From contig JAAGZO010000327.1 in NCBI GenBank assembly GCA_024206195.1, positions 1 through 19,366 of the forward strand: DNA of 19,366 nt, given 5' to 3'. Positions 1 through 5,638 of this stretch are shown here, one piece after another. The DNA comes from a bacterium. Lineage in GTDB: Archaea; Nanoarchaeota; Nanoarchaeia; Woesearchaeales; UBA10216. Every line of letters starts with the position of its first letter. Position 1 is the stretch's first letter. Under the pieces are notes generated by a model, which had not been told where the DNA came from, ran no database searches, and saw only the letters and a program-made list of their open reading frames with translations. Both the position numbers and the translations under genes were made by a program.

Positions 1-66
1 AAAGAGCTTATATCCTATACCGCTAGTAGGTCTTTTACTTGATGATGATAGTTGAGTTATACTCAT
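1..66 (-). CDS. Partial small protein, cut by window edge
   Basis: Only the first 22 codons are in the window (MSITQLSSSSKRPTSG...), running off the left end. The ATG lies behind an AGGAG ribosome binding site that sits just past the stop of the gene at 76-363, as in the other gene junctions here. The visible part is Ser/Thr/Lys-rich and too short to assign. Confidence 0.6.
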   Translation of the reverse strand, partial: MSITQLSSSSKRPTSGIGYKLF

Positions 67-75
67 TGCGTACTC

Positions 76-363
76 CTATCTCTGCGATGCTTCGTATAAT
101 ACTCCGTATACTCGTCTCATTATAGTCGATGTCTTATATTCATCTGACCAACCATCGAGCATGCATATCTCTGTCTTATCGTCACCTATTGTTATTGTGA
201 ATGTATGTAAATCACTTACATCTATTCTTGTGCAAGAATTGTTAGAGCATATTTCTATTCTATCTCCACCATCGTTTACCATGGTTACTTCTGTTATTGG
301 AGCCATAAATTGCTCATCCGCCTCATCCTCATTGTATGATAAATCTATTAATAAATGATTCAT
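76..363 (-). CDS. Hypothetical phage protein, 95 aa
   Basis: Unrecognised 95-residue acidic protein. It starts on ATG behind AAGGAG (spacing 6). The middle (about residues 23-65) alternates hydrophobic residues in short stretches separated by Asp/Gly/Asn, suggesting a small beta-rich domain. A helical, arginine-containing tail follows. Two cysteines near residue 40 are too few for a convincing metal site. The same strand-strand-strand-helix look is seen in the genes at 5658-5966 and 6779-7063, so these may be distant relatives. The gene follows the hairpin element at 396-466. Confidence 0.75.
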   Translation of the reverse strand: MNHLLIDLSYNEDEADEQFMAPITEVTMVNDGGDRIEICSNNSCTRIDVSDLHTFTITIGDDKTEICMLDGWSDEYKTSTIMRRVYGVLYEASQR

Positions 364-395
364 TATGTTCTCCTTGTTAAAGAAGGTAAAGCGAC

Positions 396-466
396 GTTCC
401 AGGTTCTCGGTAATGGCAAGGTACGGCTAGTAGGATATTACTTCCGAGCTATCACTACCCTGGAAC
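396..466 (-). ncRNA. Intercistronic RNA hairpin element (candidate)
   Basis: The 113-nt gap between two leftward genes forms a long closed stem. GTTCCAGG at 396-403 pairs with CCTGGAAC at 459-466. CTCGG at 406-410 pairs with CCGAG at 444-448, and a short TAAT/ATTA helix can extend it. The element ends about 30 nt before the next ribosome binding site. It is 71 nt long but lacks the T-loop and D-arm signatures of a tRNA. It is one of several such elements in the window. The strand is inferred from the neighbouring genes. Confidence 0.4.
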
Positions 467-498
467 AGAGAGTCCCTCTGCTTGTCGCATACCTTTTA

Positions 499-636
499 TT
501 AGAATCCTACGTAAATGATTTCCATGTTGGAACCAAGCCACCCGTCGTTTAAATCGAGTGATTCACAGAAGTCTTCGCCACTTATGTCATCTATGCACTC
601 ACCATCAAGGTGTGTATCCTGATAATACAGTATCAT
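499..636 (-). CDS. Small acidic hypothetical protein, 45 aa
   Basis: A 45-residue ORF starting MILYYQDTHLDGECID and ending MEIIYVGF. It is very acidic (about ten Asp/Glu). The AAAGGAG ribosome binding site lies inside the last codons of the upstream gene, whose stop TAA is 2 nt from this ATG, so the two are probably translationally coupled. Function unknown. The plus-strand ORF across this interval has no ribosome binding site and is discounted. Confidence 0.65.
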   Translation of the reverse strand: MILYYQDTHLDGECIDDISGEDFCESLDLNDGWLGSNMEIIYVGF

Positions 637-638
637 TA

Positions 639-851
639 TTACTCCTTTAGCCTTATTTCGTGAGACTCAACTGTTGCTACAAAACATATGTTACCTATTA
701 CGAATTCTGCTTCATATAGGTCATCTGTACCCGTGTACACATTAACAATTGTACCAGTTGTGTCTTCTGGTACATCTCCTACTGCGTGATTTGTTATTAC
801 TACGCTATATTCTTTAAACTTTTGTATTAGTCGTGACTTAAGGTTATCCAT
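639..851 (-). CDS. DUF4926-like small protein, 70 aa
   Basis: A 70-residue protein whose layout resembles the DUF4926 family. It has an early EYSVVIT strand, an acidic VPEDTTGTIVNVY stretch (Gly-Thr-Ile-Val-x-Val-Tyr near residues 33-39), then YEAEFV and a closing strand ending in RLKE. DUF4926 proteins are short beta-barrel-like domains of unknown function, found in bacteria and often next to toxin or nuclease genes. Start is ATG behind a weak AAAGAGA site. It is the first gene after the 450-bp structured region 852-1299, so its leader may carry that RNA. The family call rests on motif resemblance only. Confidence 0.6.
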   Translation of the reverse strand: MDNLKSRLIQKFKEYSVVITNHAVGDVPEDTTGTIVNVYTGTDDLYEAEFVIGNICFVATVESHEIRLKE

Positions 852-1028
852 TGTTATCTCTTTGTAATAAATGTGAATAGTCCACGATTCCTGGACTTAA
901 TAAGTGATTGCACAGGATTTTCATCGCTTTAGTAGCAGTACACTACATTTTAAATCAATATCAGTAAGCGGGCTCACTACTTCCCTTACCTATTGATCAC
1001 TACTAAATTAGGACTACTCACTTAATTG

Positions 1029-1089
1029 AAGAGGGAGTACTGAGGCAGACTAGCCTTTTACACGCATTATTACCTTGTTCGTCCCTCTT
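1029..1089 (-). ncRNA. Hairpin element beside the branched RNA
   Basis: AAGAGGGA at 1029-1036 pairs with TCCCTCTT at 1082-1089 (8 bp). The enclosed 45 nt can form an AGGC/GCCT hairpin (1043-1046 with 1053-1056). It lies in the gene-less stretch 852-1299, about 20 nt from the branched element at 1109-1232, and may belong to the same transcript. Between here and 852 lie only shorter possible hairpins, such as GTCCA/TGGAC near 890-905, and no ORF with a ribosome binding site. Confidence 0.35.
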
Positions 1090-1108
1090 TTATATTGGCA
1101 CACGGGTC

Positions 1109-1232
1109 GGGAGTTGCCGATAAGGCAGGAATAGTTAACTGCCTTTGCATCGTAGAGTCACCCCATGACACTTATGATTATTGAGTAGACAGTAGTCTAC
1201 CCTCTAATCATAAGTCGGCACTACTGCCTCCC
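1109..1232 (-). ncRNA. Candidate branched structured RNA (about 125 nt)
   Basis: Three nested helices fit one fold. The closing stem is GGGAG 1109-1113 and TGCCGA 1115-1120 with TCGGCA 1215-1220 and CTCCC 1228-1232. A side hairpin is AAGGCAG 1122-1128 with CTGCCTT 1139-1145. A long hairpin is ACTTATGATTA 1170-1180 with TAATCATAAGT 1205-1215, continued by GTAGAC 1185-1190 with GTCTAC 1195-1200 around an AGTA loop. All helices are perfect. On the minus strand a TATAAATT box (1243-1250) lies about 10 nt before the closing stem and could be its promoter. Riboswitch, attenuator or free RNA are all possible. I recognise no known family. Confidence 0.5.
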
Positions 1233-1257
1233 ATGTTTCTTTAATTTATATGTAGTA

Positions 1258-1269
1258 TTAGTAACGCAT
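1258..1269 (-). other. Three-codon mini-ORF (M-R-Y-stop) with strong SD
   Basis: ATG CGT TAC TAA follows a textbook AGGAGG (1276-1281) at 6-nt spacing. No longer frame can use this site. It is either the remnant 5' end of a deleted gene, with the structured RNA now occupying its place, or a regulatory leader peptide upstream of the folded region 1109-1232. Confidence 0.35.
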
Positions 1270-1299
1270 GATACACCTCCTATTCTATCTAGTTAGTGA

Positions 1300-1476
1300 C
1301 TATTTACATCTCTTACTATTAGAAGGTGTTCTTGTCTTTATTGTCCTTACTCTTTTCTTACCGGCTCTCTTTTGTATTCCTCTTATTGTTCCGCACTTAA
1401 CGCACCACTCAATTGCAATAGTGTGCTCCCAGTCCATTTTCTCATGAGCTATTATCTCGAATTCACATTTAGCCAT
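1300..1476 (-). CDS. Basic CXXC-containing small protein, 58 aa
   Basis: A 58-residue ORF (MAKCEFEIIAHEK...) with one CVKC pair near residues 25-28 and a strongly basic tail (GKKRVRTIKTRT...SKRCK). With the N-terminal Cys4 and the penultimate Cys there are four cysteines, so a small zinc-binding, nucleic-acid-contacting fold is possible. The start overlaps the stop of the upstream gene as TAATG, with AAGGAA as ribosome binding site. Function unknown. Confidence 0.65.
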   Translation of the reverse strand: MAKCEFEIIAHEKMDWEHTIAIEWCVKCGTIRGIQKRAGKKRVRTIKTRTPSNSKRCK

Positions 1477-1718
1477 TATGGTTCCTTGTGATAGGTTATA
1501 GTAGGTTCTTTTGTTGCATTCTTACAGTTAGTTGGTAAAAACCAGTTATTGCTGAGTATATATAGTCCAAACATAACTTGATGCCAATGAATATTGTATG
1601 TTATAGTCTTATCTGTATACCGCTCAGTTGATCCTTGACTATACCTGCTGATGTCATCATTAAATCGTGTCCATCTAAATGTTCTTTTCATTATTACTTT
1701 TTCCCATTTATAATCCAT
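1476..1718 (-). CDS. Hypothetical protein, 80 aa
   Basis: Unrecognised 80-residue protein rich in aromatic residues (several Trp and Tyr, e.g. WTRF, IHWHQVMFGLYILSNNWF). ATG follows AAGGAG at 5 nt. Its stop overlaps the next start (TAATG), implying coupled translation with the 58-aa protein at 1300-1476. No domain, signal peptide or metal motif is visible. Confidence 0.65.
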   Translation of the reverse strand: MDYKWEKVIMKRTFRWTRFNDDISRYSQGSTERYTDKTITYNIHWHQVMFGLYILSNNWFLPTNCKNATKEPTITYHKEP

Positions 1719-1720
1719 TA

Positions 1721-1966
1721 CTACTCCTTGAATAGTTTTGCGATATCACCAGTTAGTGCAATCTTAACTATATCGCTGTCGTACGCCTTGTGTCTCTTTA
1801 TAAGAGCCTTGTATACTGCTTTGCGTGACTCTATGTCTACTGTGTCCCATACTTCTTTGTTTAGTTGACAAATGGCAAAGCGTATCACTTCTCTGTTAGT
1901 AGCAGTAACTGCACAACAGTCTGCATACCTTGTAATGTGCTTAATGGTTTCTTTGTTAAGATTCAT
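1721..1966 (-). CDS. Helical hypothetical protein, 81 aa
   Basis: Unrecognised 81-residue protein predicted to be all-helical (MNLNKETIKHITRYADCC, IESRKAVYKALIKRHKAY, IVKIALTGDIAKLFKE). Its start lies inside the end of the upstream membrane-protein gene (11-nt overlap) behind AGAGGA. Cytosolic by composition. Nothing indicates function. Confidence 0.7.
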   Translation of the reverse strand: MNLNKETIKHITRYADCCAVTATNREVIRFAICQLNKEVWDTVDIESRKAVYKALIKRHKAYDSDIVKIALTGDIAKLFKE

Positions 1967-2180
1967 CGTTGTCCTCTTTGTATTGTTTTAATATTATCTT
2001 ACCTTGTATCATCTTATATGCGAACATAGGTACTATCATCCACGCAAAGAAGATATTTGCGATTACTATAAACAAGATTGCCTCTATAGTTAAATCGTCA
2101 TCTTTTCTTGAATCGTGAATGTATAGATATATACCGACTATAATCATTAATATGTATATTATTAATGCTATTGTTCGCAT
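1956..2180 (-). CDS. Two-TM membrane protein, paralogue of 2224-2715
   Basis: A 74-residue protein with two hydrophobic segments (about residues 4-22 and 33-55) joined by a short charged loop SRKDDDLTIEA. It ends in a polar tail ILKQYKEDNDES. It aligns along its whole length with the first 75 residues of the next gene upstream: both have IYxYIHxxRKxxDxTI, then a second segment, then a lysine-rich KIxLKxY. The pair is a tandem duplication. It is probably an inner-membrane protein; role unknown. ATG follows AAAGGAG. Confidence 0.75.
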   Translation of the reverse strand: MRTIALIIYILMIIVGIYLYIHDSRKDDDLTIEAILFIVIANIFFAWMIVPMFAYKMIQGKIILKQYKEDNDES

Positions 2181-2223
2181 GCTTGCTCCTTTATTTGTAT
2201 CTTTTATGCTTATACTTTGACAT

Positions 2224-2715
2224 CTATTGTAGCTCCTCTAACTCACTTTCGTGTACTAGCTCACCCATCCCTTGAACTTTTCCATAGTAAGTAGTTCCTG
2301 TTAGTGGTATGCCTTCGGATTTAGTTCGTGTGGCGTATAGCATACAGGCCATGTTTCCACCTTGATCTTTCCAACTGGTACCCCAGATATTTATATCGGT
2401 GTCTTCGATATCTATCTCTGGATTTGGTGTGTTATATTTCCTGGCAAAGTACTTTGAGTTGCCTTTGATTTTAAAACGGTTACTGTTCGTCCTACTCTCC
2501 TTCTGTGGATATTTCTTTAGTAGTATCTTGTGTTCTATTTTCGCATATAGATACATTGGCAATATTATATATCCCATGAAAATACATCCTATTATTAGTA
2601 AGAAAACACGATTGATTGTTATATCTTCGATTTTTCTTTCTATGTGTATGAATATATATACATTAATTATTACTATTAGTGCATATATAGCTAGTATTAT
2701 AATTGCTGGATTCAT
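2224..2715 (-). CDS. Two-TM membrane protein with soluble C-terminal extension
   Basis: A 163-residue protein. Residues 1-75 match the small membrane protein at 1956-2180 (two TM segments, about 5-24 and 37-60). Residues 76-163 are an added polar domain with an Asn/Lys-rich linker, an acidic EIDIEDTDINIWG stretch and a C-terminal EGIPLTGTTYYGKVQG...ELEELQ region. ATG follows AAAGGA, and the start overlaps the upstream stop by 4 nt (ATGA). The extra domain may be what one of the two copies gained or lost. Function unknown; envelope location is inferred. Confidence 0.75.
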   Translation of the reverse strand: MNPAIIILAIYALIVIINVYIFIHIERKIEDITINRVFLLIIGCIFMGYIILPMYLYAKIEHKILLKKYPQKESRTNSNRFKIKGNSKYFARKYNTPNPEIDIEDTDINIWGTSWKDQGGNMACMLYATRTKSEGIPLTGTTYYGKVQGMGELVHESELEELQ

Positions 2716-3026
2716 TCTTTTCCTTTCACTGCCACTAATATAATGAATGCTGATATGACGTTAGATATAGTTAGTCCTATTACTCCACCTATCATGCCAC
2801 CGAATCCGAATGCACCGGTTAACCACACAGTGCATAGTATATCTATGCCTAATGGTAAGAGTTTAGGAGTGCACGCGAGTATCTTTAGACTTCTGCTTAT
2901 TTCACCGAAGAATCCTTTGGCCGGCGGTACTGCCTTGATTGCTTTGATATATATCCAGGACTCACCGCACCACGCACAAGCGGCGAGAATCGCCATTATA
3001 ATGCCTACTATTAATATACTAAACAT
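2712..3026 (-). CDS. Multi-pass membrane protein, 104 aa
   Basis: A hydrophobic 104-residue protein with about three TM segments: an N-terminal one (residues 2-18, then CAWCGESW), one around 55-75 and one around 78-100. It contains glycine-rich stretches (GAFGFGGMIGGVIG). The short basic-acidic ending VKGKE faces the cytoplasm by the positive-inside rule. It has tight junctions on both sides (1-nt and 4-nt overlaps) with the zinc-ribbon gene 3026-3271 and the membrane gene 2224-2715, forming a membrane-protein cluster. A holin is conceivable by size, but no lysis gene accompanies it. Confidence 0.75.
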   Translation of the reverse strand: MFSILIVGIIMAILAACAWCGESWIYIKAIKAVPPAKGFFGEISRSLKILACTPKLLPLGIDILCTVWLTGAFGFGGMIGGVIGLTISNVISAFIILVAVKGKE

Positions 3027-3271
3027 TATGTCTCCTTTATTATTCTGATCTCTATTGTTACAGTGTCTTTACTGTTCCAACAGCAGTCACATTTCTCGCA
3101 ATAGAATCCTATGGACATTGGTTCATTTGTTACTGGATAACAAAGATATGTACCATAGGCTAAGTCTCTTACTATGGTTGTCCCACACTTTGGGCACACC
3201 TCAGATACTATAACTGGTATACGTACTCGTTTGCCTAGTTCTACTTTTTCAGTAGTATTATTTATCTTCAT
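3026..3271 (-). CDS. Zinc-ribbon-like protein, 81 aa
   Basis: An 81-residue protein with CPKC at 26-29 and a second cluster C58-x2-C61-x-CC (63-64), plus Cys44. Short beta strands lie between and after them (TVTIEIRII). This spacing fits a zinc ribbon. The start is inside the last codons of the upstream gene (14-nt overlap) with only a weak AAGAAG site, so translation probably depends on coupling. The last base of its stop codon is the first base of the next gene. Confidence 0.7.
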   Translation of the reverse strand: MKINNTTEKVELGKRVRIPVIVSEVCPKCGTTIVRDLAYGTYLCYPVTNEPMSIGFYCEKCDCCWNSKDTVTIEIRIIKET

Positions 3272-3536
3272 TGTCTTCTTCGAAGTCCTCTTCGATGTGT
3301 TTGCCTTCTGCTATTAGTTCAACATTGTCATTTGAATCTAATGAGTAGTAAGCAGTGTCTACACTTCTTGCACAGTCACTTGATACACCATAGGTTGTTT
3401 CTATTATTACTAATACTTCACATCTGTATACTACGTGTGCATTACAGAATCCACCACTTATTAGATTTAATGCATAATCTCTTTTGATGGTTTGTCTTAG
3501 TATTTCAATTGATTCATTTATTCTATGATCTATCAT
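3258..3536 (-). CDS. Hypothetical protein with acidic tail, 92 aa
   Basis: Unrecognised 92-residue protein with an amphipathic N-terminal helix (INESIEILRQTIKRDYALNLI), a beta-like centre (AHVVYRCEVLVIIETTYG) and a highly acidic C-terminus (EEDFEEDNEDK). ATG follows AGGGAG. The acidic tail overlaps the start of the zinc-ribbon gene. Function unknown. Confidence 0.7.
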   Translation of the reverse strand: MIDHRINESIEILRQTIKRDYALNLISGGFCNAHVVYRCEVLVIIETTYGVSSDCARSVDTAYYSLDSNDNVELIAEGKHIEEDFEEDNEDK

Positions 3537-3606
3537 TGTGTCTCCCTGAATGTAGTGATCTTTATTCTGATTTATGTATCACTAATTATTATCGGCGTAG
3601 CCGACA

Positions 3607-3828
3607 TCACTTACTTCTTATCTTACTGTCGCAGTCTAATACTGATGCCATGAGTGCATATTTATCCTTAGCGTGCAATGAACTTATACTATCTATCGAA
3701 GCTATACGTAATGATACAGGGTCAGTTGCCATTGTTTCATTATCCGATATTATCTCTATTATTAGTACTATTGCTATTATCAGGGCTATTGCTATTATCC
3801 CTATTACTATTATTGTCGGGGTTGTCAT
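3607..3828 (-). CDS. Single-TM protein with short cytosolic domain, 73 aa
   Basis: A 73-residue protein. Residues 5-27 are an almost pure Ile/Ala/Val membrane segment, followed by SDNETMATD and a helical piece (LRIASIDSISSLHAKDKYALMASVLD). N-terminus and helix both resemble the larger protein at 8239-8913, and the helix also resembles the end of the protein at 8984-9217. The TM segment is encoded by repeated AATAGCAATAG-like DNA and overlaps the 3' end of the upstream gene by 89 nt in another frame. The ribosome binding site AAGGAG is 11 nt from ATG, longer than usual. Confidence 0.65.
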   Translation of the reverse strand: MTTPTIIVIGIIAIALIIAIVLIIEIISDNETMATDPVSLRIASIDSISSLHAKDKYALMASVLDCDSKIRSK

Positions 3829-4000
3829 GCTTTTCTAGCTCCTTATCGAGATATACTTTTGTTTTCTTAAGTAACAGTAGACGCACGTCTGCTACTGCTA
3901 TTGTTGCTTTTAGGTATGCTATCCTGGCGTCAGCATGTAACTCTTCATTATCTCCATGTTTCCGTAACCGTCGCTCTATTTCTTTTAATTCTTCTAACAT
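3740..4000 (-). CDS. Coiled-coil protein with Asn/Ser-rich tail, 86 aa
   Basis: An 86-residue protein. Residues 1-60 form charged amphipathic helices likely to make a coiled coil (MLEELKEIERRLRKHGDNEE, then an Ala/Leu-rich helix ending KVYLDKELEKHD). Residues 61-86 are a low-complexity tail of Asn, Ser and Asp. The tail is read from repetitive DNA that also encodes the membrane helix of the next gene. ATG follows AAAGGAG. The structured element 4023-4117 sits just upstream of the ribosome binding site. Confidence 0.7.
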   Translation of the reverse strand: MLEELKEIERRLRKHGDNEELHADARIAYLKATIAVADVRLLLLKKTKVYLDKELEKHDNPDNNSNRDNSNSPDNSNSTNNRDNIG

Positions 4001-4022
4001 TGCTACTCCTTTAGTAAGGGAG

Positions 4023-4117
4023 TGCCCCTACACAGCGGTGCATCTGTAACCTGTAGCTAATAGGCTGACAATGCGATGTAGATTTACGTCTACACTCAAC
4101 CTGTGGTCATAGGGGCA
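4023..4117 (-). ncRNA. Candidate branched leader RNA (95 nt)
   Basis: The gap between two leftward genes is closed by TGCCCCTA 4023-4030 with TAGGGGCA 4110-4117, then ACAG 4032-4035 with CTGT 4101-4104. Inside are TGTAGA 4077-4082 with TCTACA 4089-4094 and a weaker GCAT/ATGC arm, giving a three-way-junction shape. The closing helix ends about 10 nt before the AAAGGAG of the next gene, so folding or ligand binding could affect its translation. No known riboswitch consensus is recognised. Confidence 0.45.
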
Positions 4118-4121
4118 GATT

Positions 4122-4406
4122 TTACTTTTCTATATCAGAGAGTATATTTTCGAGCTCCTTCTTTATCTTTGTTCTACTCATCTTTTTATCCACTTTGGCC
4201 TTCGGCATGTCTATCTCGTCATCACACACTAGACCAATCATTATACGGTTCTTTTCGTAGTTATATACCACTGTTTTGACGATAAACGTCACACTTAATG
4301 GACATACTACTATATCACCTATCTGTGGAACTTGCTTATCTCTTCTGGTGAATTCACCTGCGTGTTCATATGCTTTATTGCCTATGTATGTGAATTTTAT
4401 TACCAT
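4122..4406 (-). CDS. Hypothetical beta-rich protein, 94 aa
   Basis: Unrecognised 94-residue protein. The N-terminal two thirds look like a small beta barrel (VIKFTYIGNKAY, VPQIGDIVVCPLSVTFIVKTVVYNYEKNRIMIGLV). A lysine-rich amphipathic helix closes it (KVDKKMSRTKIKKELENILSDIEK). A nucleic-acid or protein-binding barrel is plausible but unproven. ATG follows AGGAGG. Confidence 0.7.
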   Translation of the reverse strand: MVIKFTYIGNKAYEHAGEFTRRDKQVPQIGDIVVCPLSVTFIVKTVVYNYEKNRIMIGLVCDDEIDMPKAKVDKKMSRTKIKKELENILSDIEK

Positions 4407-4423
4407 GGTGTGCCTCCTGTTAG

Positions 4424-4450
4424 TGTTTATTCTTATTGATTAATTTTATT
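4424..4450 (-). repeat. Stop-spanning intergenic repeat, copy 1
   Basis: The repeat reads TAATAAAATTAATCAATAAG then AATA on the minus strand. It spans the stop of the NADAR gene and leads to the next ribosome binding site. Near-identical copies lie at 4893-4918 and 5639-5662 in the same position relative to unrelated genes. Confidence 0.6.
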
Positions 4451-4907
4451 AGATATTTAAGGAGTTGCTTTGTAATATCTTTCTTACATTGGTAATGTGG
4501 TCCACTATCCACTTAAAGCCTGCATCCTTCTTCTCACCACCGAATACATAGTAATGTTTGAACGGTAAGGTTGAGTTAGTTAAGAGGCTCTTAAGTTCTG
4601 GGTCCCTCATTATCTTTGCGTTAATGGCCTTTCTTATCTTCTGTTTGAATTCTTCCATTGGTAAGCGTTGCTTCTTTATAGCGTTACGACCATACTCCTT
4701 GGCCTTGAATCCATAGAGTTTTCTTAGGACATCATCTTGTGATGATATCCAATACCAGTAACCTTCGATTGATTCAAAGTGACCATCTTCTAGGAACAGT
4801 GGACTTCGAGCAAAATTGCTAAGCATTCTTCCTAGCTTGGTCTCACCTCTACTGAATATATTTATATGATCTTTGCCGTCCATGTGTACCTCCGTATTCT
4901 GATTCAT
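4449..4907 (-). CDS. NADAR (YbiA-like) family protein, ADP-ribose N-glycosidase candidate
   Basis: A 152-residue protein with the features of the NADAR/DUF1768 superfamily: RGETKLGRMLSNFARSPL (residues 20-37), DGHFESIEGYWYW (41-53) with the conserved glutamate at 48, and FKAKEYGRNAIKK (67-79). The length is typical. NADAR proteins cleave N-glycosidic bonds of ADP-ribose-like compounds. Members include YbiA, and others act as antitoxins to DarT-type DNA ADP-ribosyltransferases or occur in NAD-linked conflict systems. In a phage, removing host-added ADP-ribose from DNA or handling NAD derivatives is a reasonable inference, not shown here. ATG follows GGAGG. Confidence 0.75.
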   Translation of the reverse strand: MNQNTEVHMDGKDHINIFSRGETKLGRMLSNFARSPLFLEDGHFESIEGYWYWISSQDDVLRKLYGFKAKEYGRNAIKKQRLPMEEFKQKIRKAINAKIMRDPELKSLLTNSTLPFKHYYVFGGEKKDAGFKWIVDHITNVRKILQSNSLNI

Positions 4908-4918
4908 TAATTTTATTA
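4893..4918 (-). repeat. Stop-spanning intergenic repeat, copy 2
   Basis: TAATAAAATTAATGAATCAG then AATA on the minus strand, directly between the 44-aa gene and the NADAR gene. It differs from copies at 4424-4450 and 5639-5662 at a few positions. Confidence 0.55.
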
Positions 4919-5050
4919 ATGTAATCTGGCCGTGTGCTTAACCTTTCTATTGTACTTTTTCTTGTTAACGTGTGCACCTGTGCCGGCCACATGCTTTGTG
5001 TGTCCTTTTCTGATGGGGTAGGAGCTAATTGTTCCTATTACTTCTTTCAT
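4916..5050 (-). CDS. Small highly basic protein, 44 aa
   Basis: A 44-residue ORF (MKEVIGTISSYPIRKGHTKH...) with a very basic second half (NKKKYNRKVKHTARLH; net charge about +10 with histidines). ATG follows a perfect AAGGAGG. The composition suggests nucleic-acid or ribosome binding. No family recognised. Confidence 0.65.
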   Translation of the reverse strand: MKEVIGTISSYPIRKGHTKHVAGTGAHVNKKKYNRKVKHTARLH

Positions 5051-5071
5051 TGTGTCCTCCTTAGGTAAGTG

Positions 5072-5123
5072 CCTTGCCCCTTCCTTTGCACCTGTGATAG
5101 GTGGTTATATATTTGGGACAAGG
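5072..5123 (-). ncRNA. Intercistronic RNA hairpin (52 nt)
   Basis: CCTTGCCCC 5072-5080 pairs with GGGACAAGG 5115-5123. An inner CACCT 5089-5093 with AGGTG 5099-5103 forms the tip. The single imperfect pair (5077/5118) is C-A on the plus strand but G-U on the minus strand, so the fold is continuous only in the RNA co-transcribed with the flanking genes. Confidence 0.4.
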
Positions 5124-5131
5124 ACTTATTA

Positions 5132-5392
5132 TTACCTTATATCGAAATGATGATGTTCTACGTTATCAATTAATTCGTAAGTGCAGTAGCACTGTTGGAT
5201 ATTTTCATCTGCTTTGTGGTACGTACTTTTTATAAAGCCGGACAGCCTTAATATTACTAGACTATTGAATACTTCAGGCTTCAGTTCAGCCGGGACATTA
5301 TTTCTAATGTCTGTGGTCTTAGTGTTAGGGTGGTCTTTTATATAATTGGCCACTGTTACTAATGATTCTAGATCTCTTAATGTCGCGTGCAT
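5132..5392 (-). CDS. Winged-helix-like putative regulator, 86 aa
   Basis: An 86-residue protein whose core resembles a winged helix-turn-helix: a first helix (DLESLVTVANYIKDHPN), a KTTDIRNNVP turn-helix, then PEVFNSLVILRLSGFIKSTYH, which looks like a recognition helix entering the wing, and a closing strand CYCTYELI. This fits small DNA-binding transcription factors; partner and target are unknown. ATG follows AGGAGG. Resemblance is by pattern only, so an unrelated helical fold is possible. Confidence 0.6.
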   Translation of the reverse strand: MHATLRDLESLVTVANYIKDHPNTKTTDIRNNVPAELKPEVFNSLVILRLSGFIKSTYHKADENIQQCYCTYELIDNVEHHHFDIR

Positions 5393-5401
5393 ACTTGCCT
5401 C

Positions 5402-5623
5402 CTATTCATGGTCCCTGGGTACGTATCCCTTGTCCCACATAGTGTGAATAAAGTTAAGGCCAGTTACAAGGTCCATTGAGGCCTCACTGTATAGCCCTAT
5501 TGAGTTACTGTATATACCGTCATCATAGTTCTTACTGTACATGCTTTCATCGTAGCTACTGTTGTCCATGTAGACACGTTTGCATAGCTTGTTCATTGGT
5601 ATAAAGTCTATGTTCGTGATCAT
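5402..5623 (-). CDS. Hypothetical Tyr/Ser-rich protein, 73 aa
   Basis: Unrecognised 73-residue protein with a tyrosine-, serine- and aspartate-rich middle (MDNSSYDESMYSKNYDDGIYSN) that is probably disordered, and a C-terminal helix (LVTGLNFIHTMWDKGYVPRD). ATG follows AGGAG. No motif suggests function. Confidence 0.65.
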   Translation of the reverse strand: MITNIDFIPMNKLCKRVYMDNSSYDESMYSKNYDDGIYSNSIGLYSEASMDLVTGLNFIHTMWDKGYVPRDHE

Positions 5624-5638
5624 GTGTAGCTCCTGTGG

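Noticed and set aside
396..466. tRNA gene
   Set aside because: The 71-nt length and 7-8-bp closing stem fit, but neither strand has a T-loop (GTTCRA), a D-arm or a plausible anticodon stem.
2399..2743. Plus-strand ORF opposite the two-TM membrane gene
   Set aside because: No ribosome binding site; it is the antisense of a well-supported minus-strand gene, and its hydrophobicity mirrors the codons of that gene.
2712..3026. Holin assignment
   Set aside because: Size and TM count fit, but there is no endolysin or spanin nearby, and several other small membrane proteins in the window would fit equally.
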